Below, piece by piece: positions 6,847-14,944 of a DNA stretch of 27,192 nt (the stretch's first letter is position 1; each line of letters starts with the position of its first letter). A program made the position numbers and the translations under genes. Below the pieces are notes generated by a model. It did not search any database. It saw only the letters and a program-made list of their open reading frames with translations, and was not told where the DNA came from. The DNA is from Domibacillus sp. (lineage in GTDB: Bacteria; Bacillota; Bacilli; Bacillales; Domibacillaceae), in NCBI GenBank assembly GCA_031177795.1, contig JAPSKG010000002.1:1-27192 (forward strand). Reading direction: 5' to 3'.

Positions 6847-8505
6847 CTAGTTAAATAGTCGGTATACAGTACTTTCATAAGGGGTTAACGACCAATCTGT
6901 TAATTGTTCAGGCGCTGTTTTTTCATTGGATAAAAGTTTTTCTGATTTCATAGAACGAAATTCTTCCGGCACAGAAAATGAAACAGTTTCATTGAAAAAG
7001 TTATTGATTACAAGCCATATTTCTCCTGCGTATTCACGCACATAAACAAACAGTTGCGGGTGTTCCATCAAAAGAAACCGGCAGCTTCCTTCCTGCATGA
7101 CCACTTCATGTTTGCGAAGTGCAATCAATTTTTTGTAATGGTAAAAAACTGACTCCTTGTCTTGTTGTACCGCTTGCGCGTTTATTTCAGGAAAGTTAGG
7201 TGCTGTTTCAATCCAAGGTGTACCATGTGTAAAACCAGCGTTTGGAGCATTTTCCCACTGCACTGGTGTTCGGCTGTTATCACGGGACTTTTGTTTTAAA
7301 ATAGCCATTATTTCTTTTTCAGGAAGGCCGCGCTCTTTTAAAATCAAATACATATTTAACGATTCAACATCACGGTACTGTTCAATCTGTTCAAAATGCG
7401 GGTTTGTCATCCCAATTTCTTCACCTTGATAAACATAAGGGGTCCCCTTCATAAAATGAATAACGTTTGCCAGCATTTTTGCTGATTTAACTCGATACTC
7501 TTGATCGTTCCCATAGCGGCTAACCACTCGCGGCTGATCATGGTTGCACCAAAACAGCGCATTCCACCCTCCGCCTTTATCCATTTCAGTTTGCCATTTT
7601 GCCATTGTTTCTTTTAGCCAAATAAAATCAAAAGATGCAGCCACCCATTTTTCACCGTTTGGATAATCTGCTTTTAAATGGTGGAAATTAAAAGTCATAG
7701 CTAATTCATTGGAATCTGGATGAGAATACTGGATACAGTGTTCAATTGTTGTAGAAGACATTTCTCCAACAGTCAGCAAATCATAGTGTGAAAATACTTT
7801 TTCATTCATTTCCTTTAAAAACTCATGGATGCGCGGACCATCCGTGTAAAAACGTCGCCCGTCCCCTTCATAATCATTTGGAAAATCCTGATTTTTTGAA
7901 ATAAGGTTGATAACATCCAGGCGAAAACCGTCAATTCCTTTTTTCAACCAGAAATGCATCATTTCATATAAATCTTTTCTCACATCCGGGTTTTCCCAAT
8001 TTAAATCAGCTTGTGTTTTATCAAATAAATGCAGATAATATTGGCCGCTTTTTTCATCAAAAGCCCAGGCGGAACCGCCAAATTTTGATTCCCAATTGTT
8101 CGGAGGCCCTTCCTCTGATCCATCGCGCCAAATATAATAATCGCGGTATGGAGAATCAGGGTTTCGGGAAGCCTGGAACCATTCGTGCTCTGTTGAAGTA
8201 TGGTTTACAACCAGATCCATAACAACTTTCATTTTTCGGCTGTGTGCTTCTTCAAGAAGCTCTTCCATTTCTTCCATTGTTCCGTAATCCGGATTCACTT
8301 GATAATAATCACTGATATCATAGCCATTGTCTTTTTGCGGAGAAGCATAAATAGGGGTAAGCCAAATAACATCAACCCCAAGATTATTTAAGTAATCAAG
8401 CTTTTGGATGATTCCTTGAATGTCACCCATTCCATTTCCTGTTGTGTCATAAAAACTTTTTGGGTAAATTTGATAAACAACACTTTTTTTCCACCATTCA
8501 TTCAT
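6847..8505 (-). CDS. treA: Trehalose-6-phosphate hydrolase (phospho-alpha-1,1-glucosidase, GH13)
   Basis: Splits trehalose-6-phosphate, delivered by TreP, into glucose and glucose-6-phosphate in the cytoplasm. The 552-residue protein is a full GH13 alpha-amylase-fold enzyme (B. subtilis TreA 561). Catalytic residues are visible: nucleophile D197 (GFRLDV), acid/base E248 (TVGEMS), transition-state stabiliser D323 (NHDQPR), with the region I motif DLVVNHTS (97-104). A beta-sandwich C-terminal domain follows about residue 470. The ATG at 8505 is chosen over the TTG directly before it because it sits better behind the AGGAGGA SD. It follows treP by 42 bp, with a terminator hairpin in the gap. Confidence 0.96.
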   Translation of the reverse strand: MNEWWKKSVVYQIYPKSFYDTTGNGMGDIQGIIQKLDYLNNLGVDVIWLTPIYASPQKDNGYDISDYYQVNPDYGTMEEMEELLEEAHSRKMKVVMDLVVNHTSTEHEWFQASRNPDSPYRDYYIWRDGSEEGPPNNWESKFGGSAWAFDEKSGQYYLHLFDKTQADLNWENPDVRKDLYEMMHFWLKKGIDGFRLDVINLISKNQDFPNDYEGDGRRFYTDGPRIHEFLKEMNEKVFSHYDLLTVGEMSSTTIEHCIQYSHPDSNELAMTFNFHHLKADYPNGEKWVAASFDFIWLKETMAKWQTEMDKGGGWNALFWCNHDQPRVVSRYGNDQEYRVKSAKMLANVIHFMKGTPYVYQGEEIGMTNPHFEQIEQYRDVESLNMYLILKERGLPEKEIMAILKQKSRDNSRTPVQWENAPNAGFTHGTPWIETAPNFPEINAQAVQQDKESVFYHYKKLIALRKHEVVMQEGSCRFLLMEHPQLFVYVREYAGEIWLVINNFFNETVSFSVPEEFRSMKSEKLLSNEKTAPEQLTDWSLTPYESTVYRLFN

Positions 8506-8524
8506 CAATAATTCCTCCTAATAG

Positions 8525-8549
8525 AAAAAAAGGGCTAGCGTTGCCCTTT
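8525..8549 (-). terminator. Hairpin terminator/attenuator between treP and treA
   Basis: Seven-bp stem (8529-8535 with 8543-8549), 7-nt loop, then TTTTTTCTAT on the minus strand. The stem includes the treP stop codon and the treA SD begins only about 5 nt after the U-tract. It likely lowers treA relative to treP or stabilises the treP 3' end. Confidence 0.7.
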
Positions 8550-9957
8550 ATTTTTGTTTTGCAAACTTTGAAAAAATAACTGTCAGCACAATCGGTAACA
8601 CGATAACGATGACCATCCCAATTAAAAATGCTGTCATTCCCTTGCTGATAACGAGAAAGCCAGGAAGGCCGCCGACGCCAATTGTGCTTGCCAATACTCC
8701 ATTATATGAAATAAACATTCCGGCAATGGCCGAACTGATCAATGCTGCTATAAATGCGTGCCGAAAGCGCAAGTTTACACCGAACATTGCCGGCTCTGTA
8801 ATTCCCATGAAAGCAGACAGGGCAGATGTATAGGATAGCCCTTTTAACCGCTCTTCTTTTGATAAAAATCCAATCGTTAATGCGGCAGCACCCTGGGCAA
8901 TGTTTGACAATGCAAGCATTGGCCATAAAAATGTGCCACCCAGTTTGGAACCTACAAGCTGTAAATCAACTGCAAGGAATGTATGATGCATTCCGGTGAT
9001 AACAAGAACACTATAAAGGCCGCCATAAATCAAGCCGCCAATAAGCGGTACTGTATCAAATATAAAGATAACAGCATCTGTGATTGCATTTCCAACCATA
9101 AACATAACAGGCCCGATTAAAATAAACGCTGCAAATCCTGTTACAAGAAGCGCAATTGGTGCCACAACAAGCAATTGAATGCCTTCTGGTACGCGTTTGG
9201 TAAGAAAAACTTCAATCTTTGCCAGTAAATACGAGGCAAACAATACAGGAAGAACTTGTCCCTGATAACCTATTTTCTCTACTGTCATTCCAAAAATATT
9301 CCAAGTTGGTATTTCTCCTGCTTCTTGAGCTGCTCCGTAAGCCCATGCGTTTAAAAGATCTGGATGCACAAGCATTAACCCAAGAACTATTCCAAGAAGC
9401 GGACTTCCGCCAAAGCGCTTTACGGCTGACCAGCCAATTAAAGCAGGCAAAAATGCAAACGCAGTACTGGCAATTAAATTAATAACACTGGCAATATCTG
9501 CCCATTGCGGATAACGTTCAATGATTGACTCATCAAAGAAAATCCCTTTCCCTGTTAAAATATTATTTAAGCCTAAAAGCAAACCTGCTGTTACAATGGC
9601 CGGCAAAATTGGAATGAAAATGTCCGCCAATGTTTTTATCGCCCGTTGAAGCGGATTCAAGTTTGACTCTGATGCTTTTTTCACGTCTTCCTTTGAAGCT
9701 TCACCAATACCTGTTGCTTCTACAAGGTCTTTATACACTTTGTTTACCGTTCCCTGCCCGATAACAACCTGGTACTGCCCATTCGCAGAGAAAGAACCTT
9801 TTACGACATCAATTTGCTCTAGTTTAGAAGCATTTACTTTACTTTCGTCTTTTAAGGCAAAACGAAGCCTTGTTACACAGTGCGTGGCTGCTTCGATGTT
9901 TTCTTTTCCACCAACTGCTTCTACAATATCTGCTGCTTGTTTTGAGTAGGTCGCCAT
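8548..9957 (-). CDS. treP: Trehalose-specific PTS permease, EIIBC
   Basis: Imports trehalose and phosphorylates it to trehalose-6-phosphate. The 469-residue protein has an EIIB domain (about 1-85) with the phospho-cysteine C27 in ATHCVTRLRFAL, then an EIIC membrane domain (about 105-460; LADIFIPILPAIVTAGLL..., TGMHHTFLAVDLQL, ITEPAMFGVNLR). There is no EIIA domain, so a glucose-type EIIA must come from another protein; HPr and enzyme I are encoded in this window. It is very close to B. subtilis TreP (470 residues). The ATG has an AGGAGGGG SD. It is the first gene of the operon and stands directly behind the two-operator promoter. Confidence 0.96.
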   Translation of the reverse strand: MATYSKQAADIVEAVGGKENIEAATHCVTRLRFALKDESKVNASKLEQIDVVKGSFSANGQYQVVIGQGTVNKVYKDLVEATGIGEASKEDVKKASESNLNPLQRAIKTLADIFIPILPAIVTAGLLLGLNNILTGKGIFFDESIIERYPQWADIASVINLIASTAFAFLPALIGWSAVKRFGGSPLLGIVLGLMLVHPDLLNAWAYGAAQEAGEIPTWNIFGMTVEKIGYQGQVLPVLFASYLLAKIEVFLTKRVPEGIQLLVVAPIALLVTGFAAFILIGPVMFMVGNAITDAVIFIFDTVPLIGGLIYGGLYSVLVITGMHHTFLAVDLQLVGSKLGGTFLWPMLALSNIAQGAAALTIGFLSKEERLKGLSYTSALSAFMGITEPAMFGVNLRFRHAFIAALISSAIAGMFISYNGVLASTIGVGGLPGFLVISKGMTAFLIGMVIVIVLPIVLTVIFSKFAKQK

Positions 9958-9976
9958 CTATGTTCCCCTCCTGTAC

Positions 9977-9988
9977 TTGTATATACAA
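9977..9988. promoter_or_regulatory. TreR operator, downstream copy
   Basis: TTGTATATACAA, a perfect 12-bp palindrome, at about +3 to +14 of the predicted tre transcript. Its centre is 31 bp (about three helix turns) from the upstream operator. Confidence 0.85.
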
Positions 9989-9997
9989 CTAAAAATT

Positions 9998-10027
9998 AGT
10001 TTAGCACTTGTATATACATGTTGTCAA
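9998..10027 (-). promoter_or_regulatory. Sigma-A promoter of treP-treA-treR
   Basis: Consensus -35 TTGACA (10022-10027), 18-bp spacer, extended -10 TGC-TAAACT (hexamer 9998-10003) on the minus strand. One TreR operator fills most of the spacer and the other covers the transcription start, so repressor would block polymerase directly. Confidence 0.85.
10008..10019. promoter_or_regulatory. TreR operator, spacer copy
   Basis: TTGTATATACAT, one base from the perfect palindrome, lies between the -35 and -10 of the tre promoter. Confidence 0.85.
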
Positions 10028-10034
10028 TAAAAAC

Positions 10035-10048
10035 AGTAAACGATTTCA
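10035..10048. promoter_or_regulatory. Candidate cre (CcpA site) upstream of the tre promoter
   Basis: AGTAAACGATTTCA matches 13 of 14 positions of TGWAANCGNTNWCA. It begins 8 bp upstream of the -35, centred near -51. Carbon catabolite control of trehalose use through CcpA and HPr-Ser46-P is known in B. subtilis; the site here is a prediction. Confidence 0.55.
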
Positions 10049-10049
10049 T

Positions 10050-10290
10050 ACAAACCACGGGTTGCTTTCCTTTTAATAGATATTTCTAACATGGCTTACG
10101 GTTAAAGCAATCTCCCTTACTTTACCCAGTTTTAATGCCAATTAAATATTTCTACTTCCACTTTATGTAATGGATGGTTTTTAACCGGCGAAATTACCTT
10201 ATGGACATTTGTTTAATTTAAATGAAAAGTTACAAAAGAATTTTAAACGTTTTGTATTCCAGCGCGATATCAGCACTGTCCTCAATCAAC
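10050..10290. other. Intergenic stretch without visible feature
   Basis: About 240 bp between the tre control region and the ppk terminator. I see no SD-led reading frame, tRNA-like fold or convincing repeat. The frames present here are short and run into the ppk terminator or antisense to ppk. Confidence 0.5.
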
Positions 10291-10331
10291 AAAAAAAGAC
10301 AGCCTGCAAAACAAATGTTTTGCAGGCTGTC
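10291..10331 (-). terminator. Strong terminator after ppk
   Basis: Perfect 16-bp inverted repeat (10298-10313 with 10316-10331) followed by seven T residues on the minus strand. It starts 4 nt after the ppk stop codon and is the longest stem in the window. Confidence 0.93.
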
Positions 10332-10335
10332 CATG

Positions 10336-12438
10336 TTATTCTTCGTCTTCTTGTACACGGTAAGCGGCACGAAGAGACTGAAGCTGGCTATCAATATAAG
10401 CATCGTTTTGCGATGGCTCTACATAATGATAATTTCCTTCATTATCCTGGTACCGCGCTTTTGCATTGTCGGAAAGCTGCAGATGAAGAAAAGCAGTTAA
10501 CCGGTCTTTTAATGATTCTTCTAATATAGGAAACAAAATTTCCACTCGTTTAATCATGTTTCTCGTCATCATATCAGCTGATGATAAATAAATTTTCCTT
10601 TCACCGTTATGATGAAAATAATAAATTCGGCTGTGCTCAAGAAACCTTCCAACTATGCTGATCACACGAATGTTTTCACTTACTCCCGGAATTCCGGGCT
10701 TCATGCAGCAAATCCCTCGAATAATACAGTCAATTTTCACACCTGCATTTGAAGCTTCATACAGCTTCATAATAAGGCGTTTGTCTGTTAATGAATTCAT
10801 TTTTGCAATAATTTGGCCGTTTCCGTGCCTTTTATGAATTTCAATTTCTTCATCAATTAGTTTAATAAACGCGTCTTGTATATCATACGGTGCCACAACA
10901 AGATGATTGTACTTTGGCTTTTCCATATAACCGCTTAAGTAATTAAAAAAATTGGTTGCATCAATTCCAAATTCTTTGTTTGATGTAATAAGGCCGTGAT
11001 CTGTGTAAAACTTTGCTGTTGCATCATTATAATTTCCTGTTCCTAAATGAACAAAGCGTTCAATCCGACCGGCCCGCTTCCGAACTACAAGGGTGATTTT
11101 ACTGTGTGTTTTCAAATTATGCATACCGTAAATCACATGGCACCCGGCTTTTTCCAGTTCTTTTGCCCATTGCACATTATTTTCTTCATCAAACCGGGCT
11201 TTTAATTCAACGAGAACCGTTACCTGCTTTCCTTTTTCAGCTGCTCGTTTTAACGACTCGATTATTGGTGAATCCCCGCTTACCCGATATAAAGTCATTT
11301 TAATGGCAAGGACAGAAGGATCATCTGCAGCTTGAGAAATAAAATCCACCACAGGTTCAAATGATTCGTACGGATGGTAAAACAGCACATCCTGCTGTAA
11401 TGTTTTTTCAAATATGTCTTCACGGGAAGATAAATCTTCTGGCAACTGTGGAATAAACGTTTCATATGTTAAGTCTTCACGAATTACACTTAATTTTTTA
11501 GTAAACGGGAATAAAAAAGTTAAATCGATTGGACCATCAATTTTATAAACATCTTTATAATGAATTTCCAGTTCCTCCAGCAAATAATCAAGCACATGCT
11601 GATCAAGGTCATGTGACTTCATTTCCAGGCGAACTGCCGCTCCCCACTTGCGTTTTTTCAATTCTTTTTCAATTTCTAAAAGCAGGTCCCGCGCTCCTTC
11701 TTCATGAATTTCCATATCAGCGTTTCGTGTGATGCGGAAAGTATTAACGTTTTTTACAAAATAGCCCTGGAAAACTCGATCTATAAAGTGTTCCAGTACA
11801 TCTTCCAGCAAAACAAAGGTCCCTCCTTTTGCATTTGAAGGAACTTCAATTGCTCTATCAAGAACACCAGGAACCTGTACAATAGCCACACGATCCATTT
11901 CTGCATCCGGCTCATTGTTTTCCAACATCACCACAAGATTTAATGTTTTATTTAACAGCATTGGGAATGGCCGGTACGCGTCAATAGCCATTGGGGTTAG
12001 GACCGGAAAAACTTCATTATCAAAGTACTCCAGTAAAAAAGCTTGCTGCTCTTCATTTAGTTCTGCCGGTTTCCGAAAATAAAACCCTTCTTCCTCAAGA
12101 CAGGGCAAGATTTCTTCTATTAGTACGCGGTCTTGTATCTCTACAAGTTCATGAGCTTTTACACTGATTTCTTTTAACTGCTGCTTTGGTGTTAACCCTG
12201 CTTTGTTTTCCGGTTTATTAAACCCGGCTTTGACCTGGTCTTTTAAACCGGCAACACGCACCATAAAAAACTCATCCAAATTCGAACTGAAAATAGCTAA
12301 AAATCTCATCCGCTCCAAAAGAGGATTATTTAAATCCGAAGCTTCTTGCAAAACACGTTTATTAAAGTTAAGCCAGCTTAGTTCGCGGTTATTATAATAT
12401 TTCGGATTAGCTAAATCAATTGCTGCGTGTCCACTCAT
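10336..12438 (-). CDS. ppk: Polyphosphate kinase 1
   Basis: Reversibly polymerises the gamma-phosphate of ATP into inorganic polyphosphate. The 700-residue protein has the full PPK1 layout: N domain (about 10-115, NRELSWLNFNKRVLQEA), H domain (about 120-325), and catalytic C1/C2 domains (about 330-690). The autophosphorylated histidine is H445 in NLKTHSK, and the second conserved histidine is H602 in FLEHSRIYYF. Both phospholipase-D-like halves appear intact. The acidic tail ends QEDEE. The start has a GGGGGA SD. It lies 108 bp downstream of ppx on the same strand; the gap contains a possible small peptide frame. A strong terminator closes the unit. Confidence 0.96.
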   Translation of the reverse strand: MSGHAAIDLANPKYYNNRELSWLNFNKRVLQEASDLNNPLLERMRFLAIFSSNLDEFFMVRVAGLKDQVKAGFNKPENKAGLTPKQQLKEISVKAHELVEIQDRVLIEEILPCLEEEGFYFRKPAELNEEQQAFLLEYFDNEVFPVLTPMAIDAYRPFPMLLNKTLNLVVMLENNEPDAEMDRVAIVQVPGVLDRAIEVPSNAKGGTFVLLEDVLEHFIDRVFQGYFVKNVNTFRITRNADMEIHEEGARDLLLEIEKELKKRKWGAAVRLEMKSHDLDQHVLDYLLEELEIHYKDVYKIDGPIDLTFLFPFTKKLSVIREDLTYETFIPQLPEDLSSREDIFEKTLQQDVLFYHPYESFEPVVDFISQAADDPSVLAIKMTLYRVSGDSPIIESLKRAAEKGKQVTVLVELKARFDEENNVQWAKELEKAGCHVIYGMHNLKTHSKITLVVRKRAGRIERFVHLGTGNYNDATAKFYTDHGLITSNKEFGIDATNFFNYLSGYMEKPKYNHLVVAPYDIQDAFIKLIDEEIEIHKRHGNGQIIAKMNSLTDKRLIMKLYEASNAGVKIDCIIRGICCMKPGIPGVSENIRVISIVGRFLEHSRIYYFHHNGERKIYLSSADMMTRNMIKRVEILFPILEESLKDRLTAFLHLQLSDNAKARYQDNEGNYHYVEPSQNDAYIDSQLQSLRAAYRVQEDEE

Positions 12439-12463
12439 TGGAGTCCCCCGTTTCTGTTTTTTT

Positions 12464-12535
12464 TTAAAAACTCAGCCAAATTAAAGAAATAGAGCTGGAA
12501 ATTGATTGAAAGATAACAATCAGCTGCTTATCCAT
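12464..12535 (-). CDS. Possible 23-residue hydrophobic peptide between ppx and ppk
   Basis: Reading frame MDKQLIVIFQSISSSISLIW plus LSF, starting 11 nt after the ppx stop. GCGGAGAG lies just before the ATG, but the GGAG core is only about 3 nt from it, which is tight. The peptide would be one short hydrophobic helix with a charged N-terminus, resembling small membrane proteins. It may equally be a chance frame in the intercistronic spacer. I do not recognise it. Confidence 0.25.
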   Translation of the reverse strand: MDKQLIVIFQSISSSISLIWLSF

Positions 12536-12546
12536 GCTCTCCGCTT

Positions 12547-14082
12547 TTATTGGTTTATTTTTTGTTTAAACTGGAGTATCACACTTGTTTGCAATGCTTT
12601 TTCTAAATGCCGTTTTTGTTTATCGCTTTGATACCGTTCCGCCATTTCGTTTCCTGTGCAATAAACAGTAATAAAAACCTGGTTATTTTTTTGTTTTACT
12701 TGCAAATCTTGTACGATACTTCGCTTTGAGCTATTTAAACTAAAACATAACTTTAATAAAGCACCGTATTCCCGCATTTTCTGGATATCTTCTTTTGAAA
12801 ACCATCCTTTAAATTGCTCAAGATATTGTTTTAAAGTCGAATTGTTTGTAAAAGAGGCCGTAAGAGAAATAAATGCTTTTTCCCGATGTGTAAATCCATC
12901 AAAAAGAGAATTAATCAGCAAGTAAAAAGTATGGCGGCTTTTCGAACTGGATGAAATATACTCTCCAAGATAAAAAAGAGCTGCCGCCTGTTCAATCAAA
13001 AAACGCTCTTTTTTTGTTATATTGATAAGCCCTTCTTTTTCAAACCCGGCCAGCATTTTTTCAGTCAGCTTCATCATTTGGAAATGATGCTCTGTATCAT
13101 GTCCGTACACCGTCAAAAGGCGTTGTATTCCATTTTTCTTTACATCTTCAGATGTTTCCCACAAGCCGTTTTTTGTCCGTTCGAGCACAATTCCGTCACG
13201 AAGGCCACGCGAGCTTACTAAAAGGCCTTTTGCTTTTGTATGTAAAGATAATTGGTAAAAAACTTCAAGAGCCGGCAAGATCAAGTCTGCCCGTTCGTTT
13301 GAAAGGCCATCTACTTTTTCAAACTCTGAATAAGAAAGCGGTGAAAGTTCTTTGCGAAGCTGTTCTAATGCATCAACCGTTAATTCGTAACCGTGAACAC
13401 CAAGTGGCGGATAATTTTCCTTTAACTGTTGGAGATTGGCAAGGTTTCGGGCACTTCCGCCTATAGCAACAATAACTCCATCAGGCGCTTTAGAAAGCCA
13501 GTCGAATTTCCCAAACTCGCTTTTAATATATTCAGCCATCTTTTTTTGTTCTTTTGGTTTCATGCGGTCTTCATCAATAAATTGTTCTTTTAAAGAAACA
13601 ACTCCAAAAGGAAAGCTGTAAAGATGTTTTAATTTTCTGTTTTCAAACAAAGTAATTTCCGTACTGCCGCCGCCGATATCAATGGTTAAGCCATTTTCCA
13701 CCGGCATTGTTTTTAAAACAGCAGATAATCCGTAGCAAGCTTCTTCCTCTCCAGATAAAAGGCGGATTTGAAAACCTGTTTCATTTTTTACCCGTTCAAA
13801 AATTTCTGCTTTGTTTGCCGCCTGGCGAATAGCAGCAGTTGCTGTACACTCTACTTCTGTTACATCATGGTAGTCAAGTACTTCGCGAAAGTTCTTAAGC
13901 GCTTCAAGCAAAAGCTGAATCCCTTGTTCACTCATTTTATTTTGGTCATTTAAAAAACGCCGCAGCCTTAGCGGTGCTTTTACGTTTCGGAACTCTTCAA
14001 TTCCTGCTCCTTGTTCTTTATATAAAACGAGCCGTACTGTATTTGACCCAATATCAATAATTGCTATTCTGCTTTGCTCCAT
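12547..14082 (-). CDS. ppx: Exopolyphosphatase (Ppx/GppA family)
   Basis: Releases phosphate from the ends of polyphosphate; members of the family may also hydrolyse pppGpp. The 511-residue protein has an ASKHA-fold N-terminal part: phosphate-1 loop IAIIDIGSNTVRLVLY (about 7-22), catalytic-Glu region ECTATAAIRQA (about 78-90), LSGEEEA, and phosphate-2 loop TIDIGGGSTEITLF (about 133-146). An all-helical C-terminal HD-like domain follows from about residue 310, giving the long form of the family. The ATG follows GCAGGAA. It is first in a ppx-ppk pair and divergent from ykyB across 129 bp. Having both the making and the degrading enzyme in one unit is common. B. subtilis lacks this pair at the matching place. 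Confidence 0.93.
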   Translation of the reverse strand: MEQSRIAIIDIGSNTVRLVLYKEQGAGIEEFRNVKAPLRLRRFLNDQNKMSEQGIQLLLEALKNFREVLDYHDVTEVECTATAAIRQAANKAEIFERVKNETGFQIRLLSGEEEACYGLSAVLKTMPVENGLTIDIGGGSTEITLFENRKLKHLYSFPFGVVSLKEQFIDEDRMKPKEQKKMAEYIKSEFGKFDWLSKAPDGVIVAIGGSARNLANLQQLKENYPPLGVHGYELTVDALEQLRKELSPLSYSEFEKVDGLSNERADLILPALEVFYQLSLHTKAKGLLVSSRGLRDGIVLERTKNGLWETSEDVKKNGIQRLLTVYGHDTEHHFQMMKLTEKMLAGFEKEGLINITKKERFLIEQAAALFYLGEYISSSSKSRHTFYLLINSLFDGFTHREKAFISLTASFTNNSTLKQYLEQFKGWFSKEDIQKMREYGALLKLCFSLNSSKRSIVQDLQVKQKNNQVFITVYCTGNEMAERYQSDKQKRHLEKALQTSVILQFKQKINQ

Positions 14083-14173
14083 TGATGTTCCTGCTTTCTT
14101 TTTTATTCATATTTTCCTCTTAAATATAACATGCAAACCACTATGAGCGCTTCCATATTAAGCTTTCAGAGTA

Positions 14174-14179
14174 TATAAT
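14174..14179 (+). promoter_or_regulatory. Candidate -10 for ykyB
   Basis: Perfect TATAAT 33 bp before the ykyB start codon. No good -35 stands at 16-18 bp, so the assignment rests on the hexamer and position alone. Confidence 0.4.
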
Positions 14180-14211
14180 GAGATAAAATAAGCATGAAAG
14201 GAGTCACAATC

Positions 14212-14676
14212 TTGAGCAAAAAAGCAGAACCTTTCACCGAACCTTCATCTGATGAAACCCTCGCCAAAGCAATCTTTACTGTTAACCGCCATGCAAAAAC
14301 GGCTACTAACCCAAAATATTTATATGTATTGAAAAAAAGCGCTCTCTTGAAAATGATCAAAGAAGGCAAAGCGGTGAAAAAAGGACTTCATTTTTCTAGA
14401 AATCCAAAGCATAGCCGCCAGCAATCTGATGTTCTTGTTTCATGTGGAGAATACACGTTTCACATGCCGCCATGCAAGGAAGACTTTACTAAACTCCCCC
14501 ACCTCGGGCATTTAAATGAACAAATTCGAAATCCCCGCTGTTCGATGAGTTTGTCAACTGCAAAAGGCATTTTAGAATCCTACACGGATTTAAAAGAAAA
14601 ACAAGCAAAATCACAGCCGTTTGGGCAAAAAAAGTATACGAAGCCTGTTTTCAAGCCCCTTGGCCAATCATATTAA
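14212..14676 (+). CDS. ykyB: YkyB family protein
   Basis: Function unknown; conserved in Bacillaceae. The 154-residue product matches B. subtilis YkyB (same length) from memory: AVNRHAKTA.NPKYLY-type, LLKK.AL, GLHFS.NP..S.QQSDVL.S.G.Y.FHMPP.KEDF..LPHLG.LN..., and a KPVFK.LG.SY end. It is basic and soluble, with no membrane segment. I use the TTG at 14212, which has AAAGGAG 8 nt upstream; the ATG at 14194 precedes that SD and would make the SD part of the coding frame. It is followed by a terminator and then patA. Neighbourhood agrees with B. subtilis (patA, cheV, ykyB), with cheV missing here. Confidence 0.9.
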   Translation: MSKKAEPFTEPSSDETLAKAIFTVNRHAKTATNPKYLYVLKKSALLKMIKEGKAVKKGLHFSRNPKHSRQQSDVLVSCGEYTFHMPPCKEDFTKLPHLGHLNEQIRNPRCSMSLSTAKGILESYTDLKEKQAKSQPFGQKKYTKPVFKPLGQSY

Positions 14677-14680
14677 CAAA

Positions 14681-14717
14681 AAAGGACGCAGCCGCCCGGC
14701 AAGCGTCTTTTTTCTTT
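14681..14717 (+). terminator. Terminator after ykyB
   Basis: Outer stem 14681-14689 with 14703-14710 (one G-U pair), inner GCC/GGC stem, followed by TTTTTTC on the plus strand. Confidence 0.8.
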
Positions 14718-14944
14718 TATAGTGAGCTTTTTACTTTTAATAAACAAGGCTTACAGCAATCAATAGCGATTAACAGTTTGTTTTAACACCAAATACCTTA
14801 TAAACCGTTAGCCTTTTTCTTTTTTTATTGTACTATATGCCTTTTAAAAAGAATGTCGAGTCCTGAAAAGTTTAGAAATCTTTAATATTCAAAAAGAAAT
14901 TTTACATTATAATAACATTGAGACAAGAAAAAGGTGGTTTATAA

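Noticed and set aside
13152..13466. Plus-strand 104-codon frame antisense to ppx
   Set aside because: It lies wholly inside the clearly coding ppx gene, has no SD, and no recognisable protein pattern.
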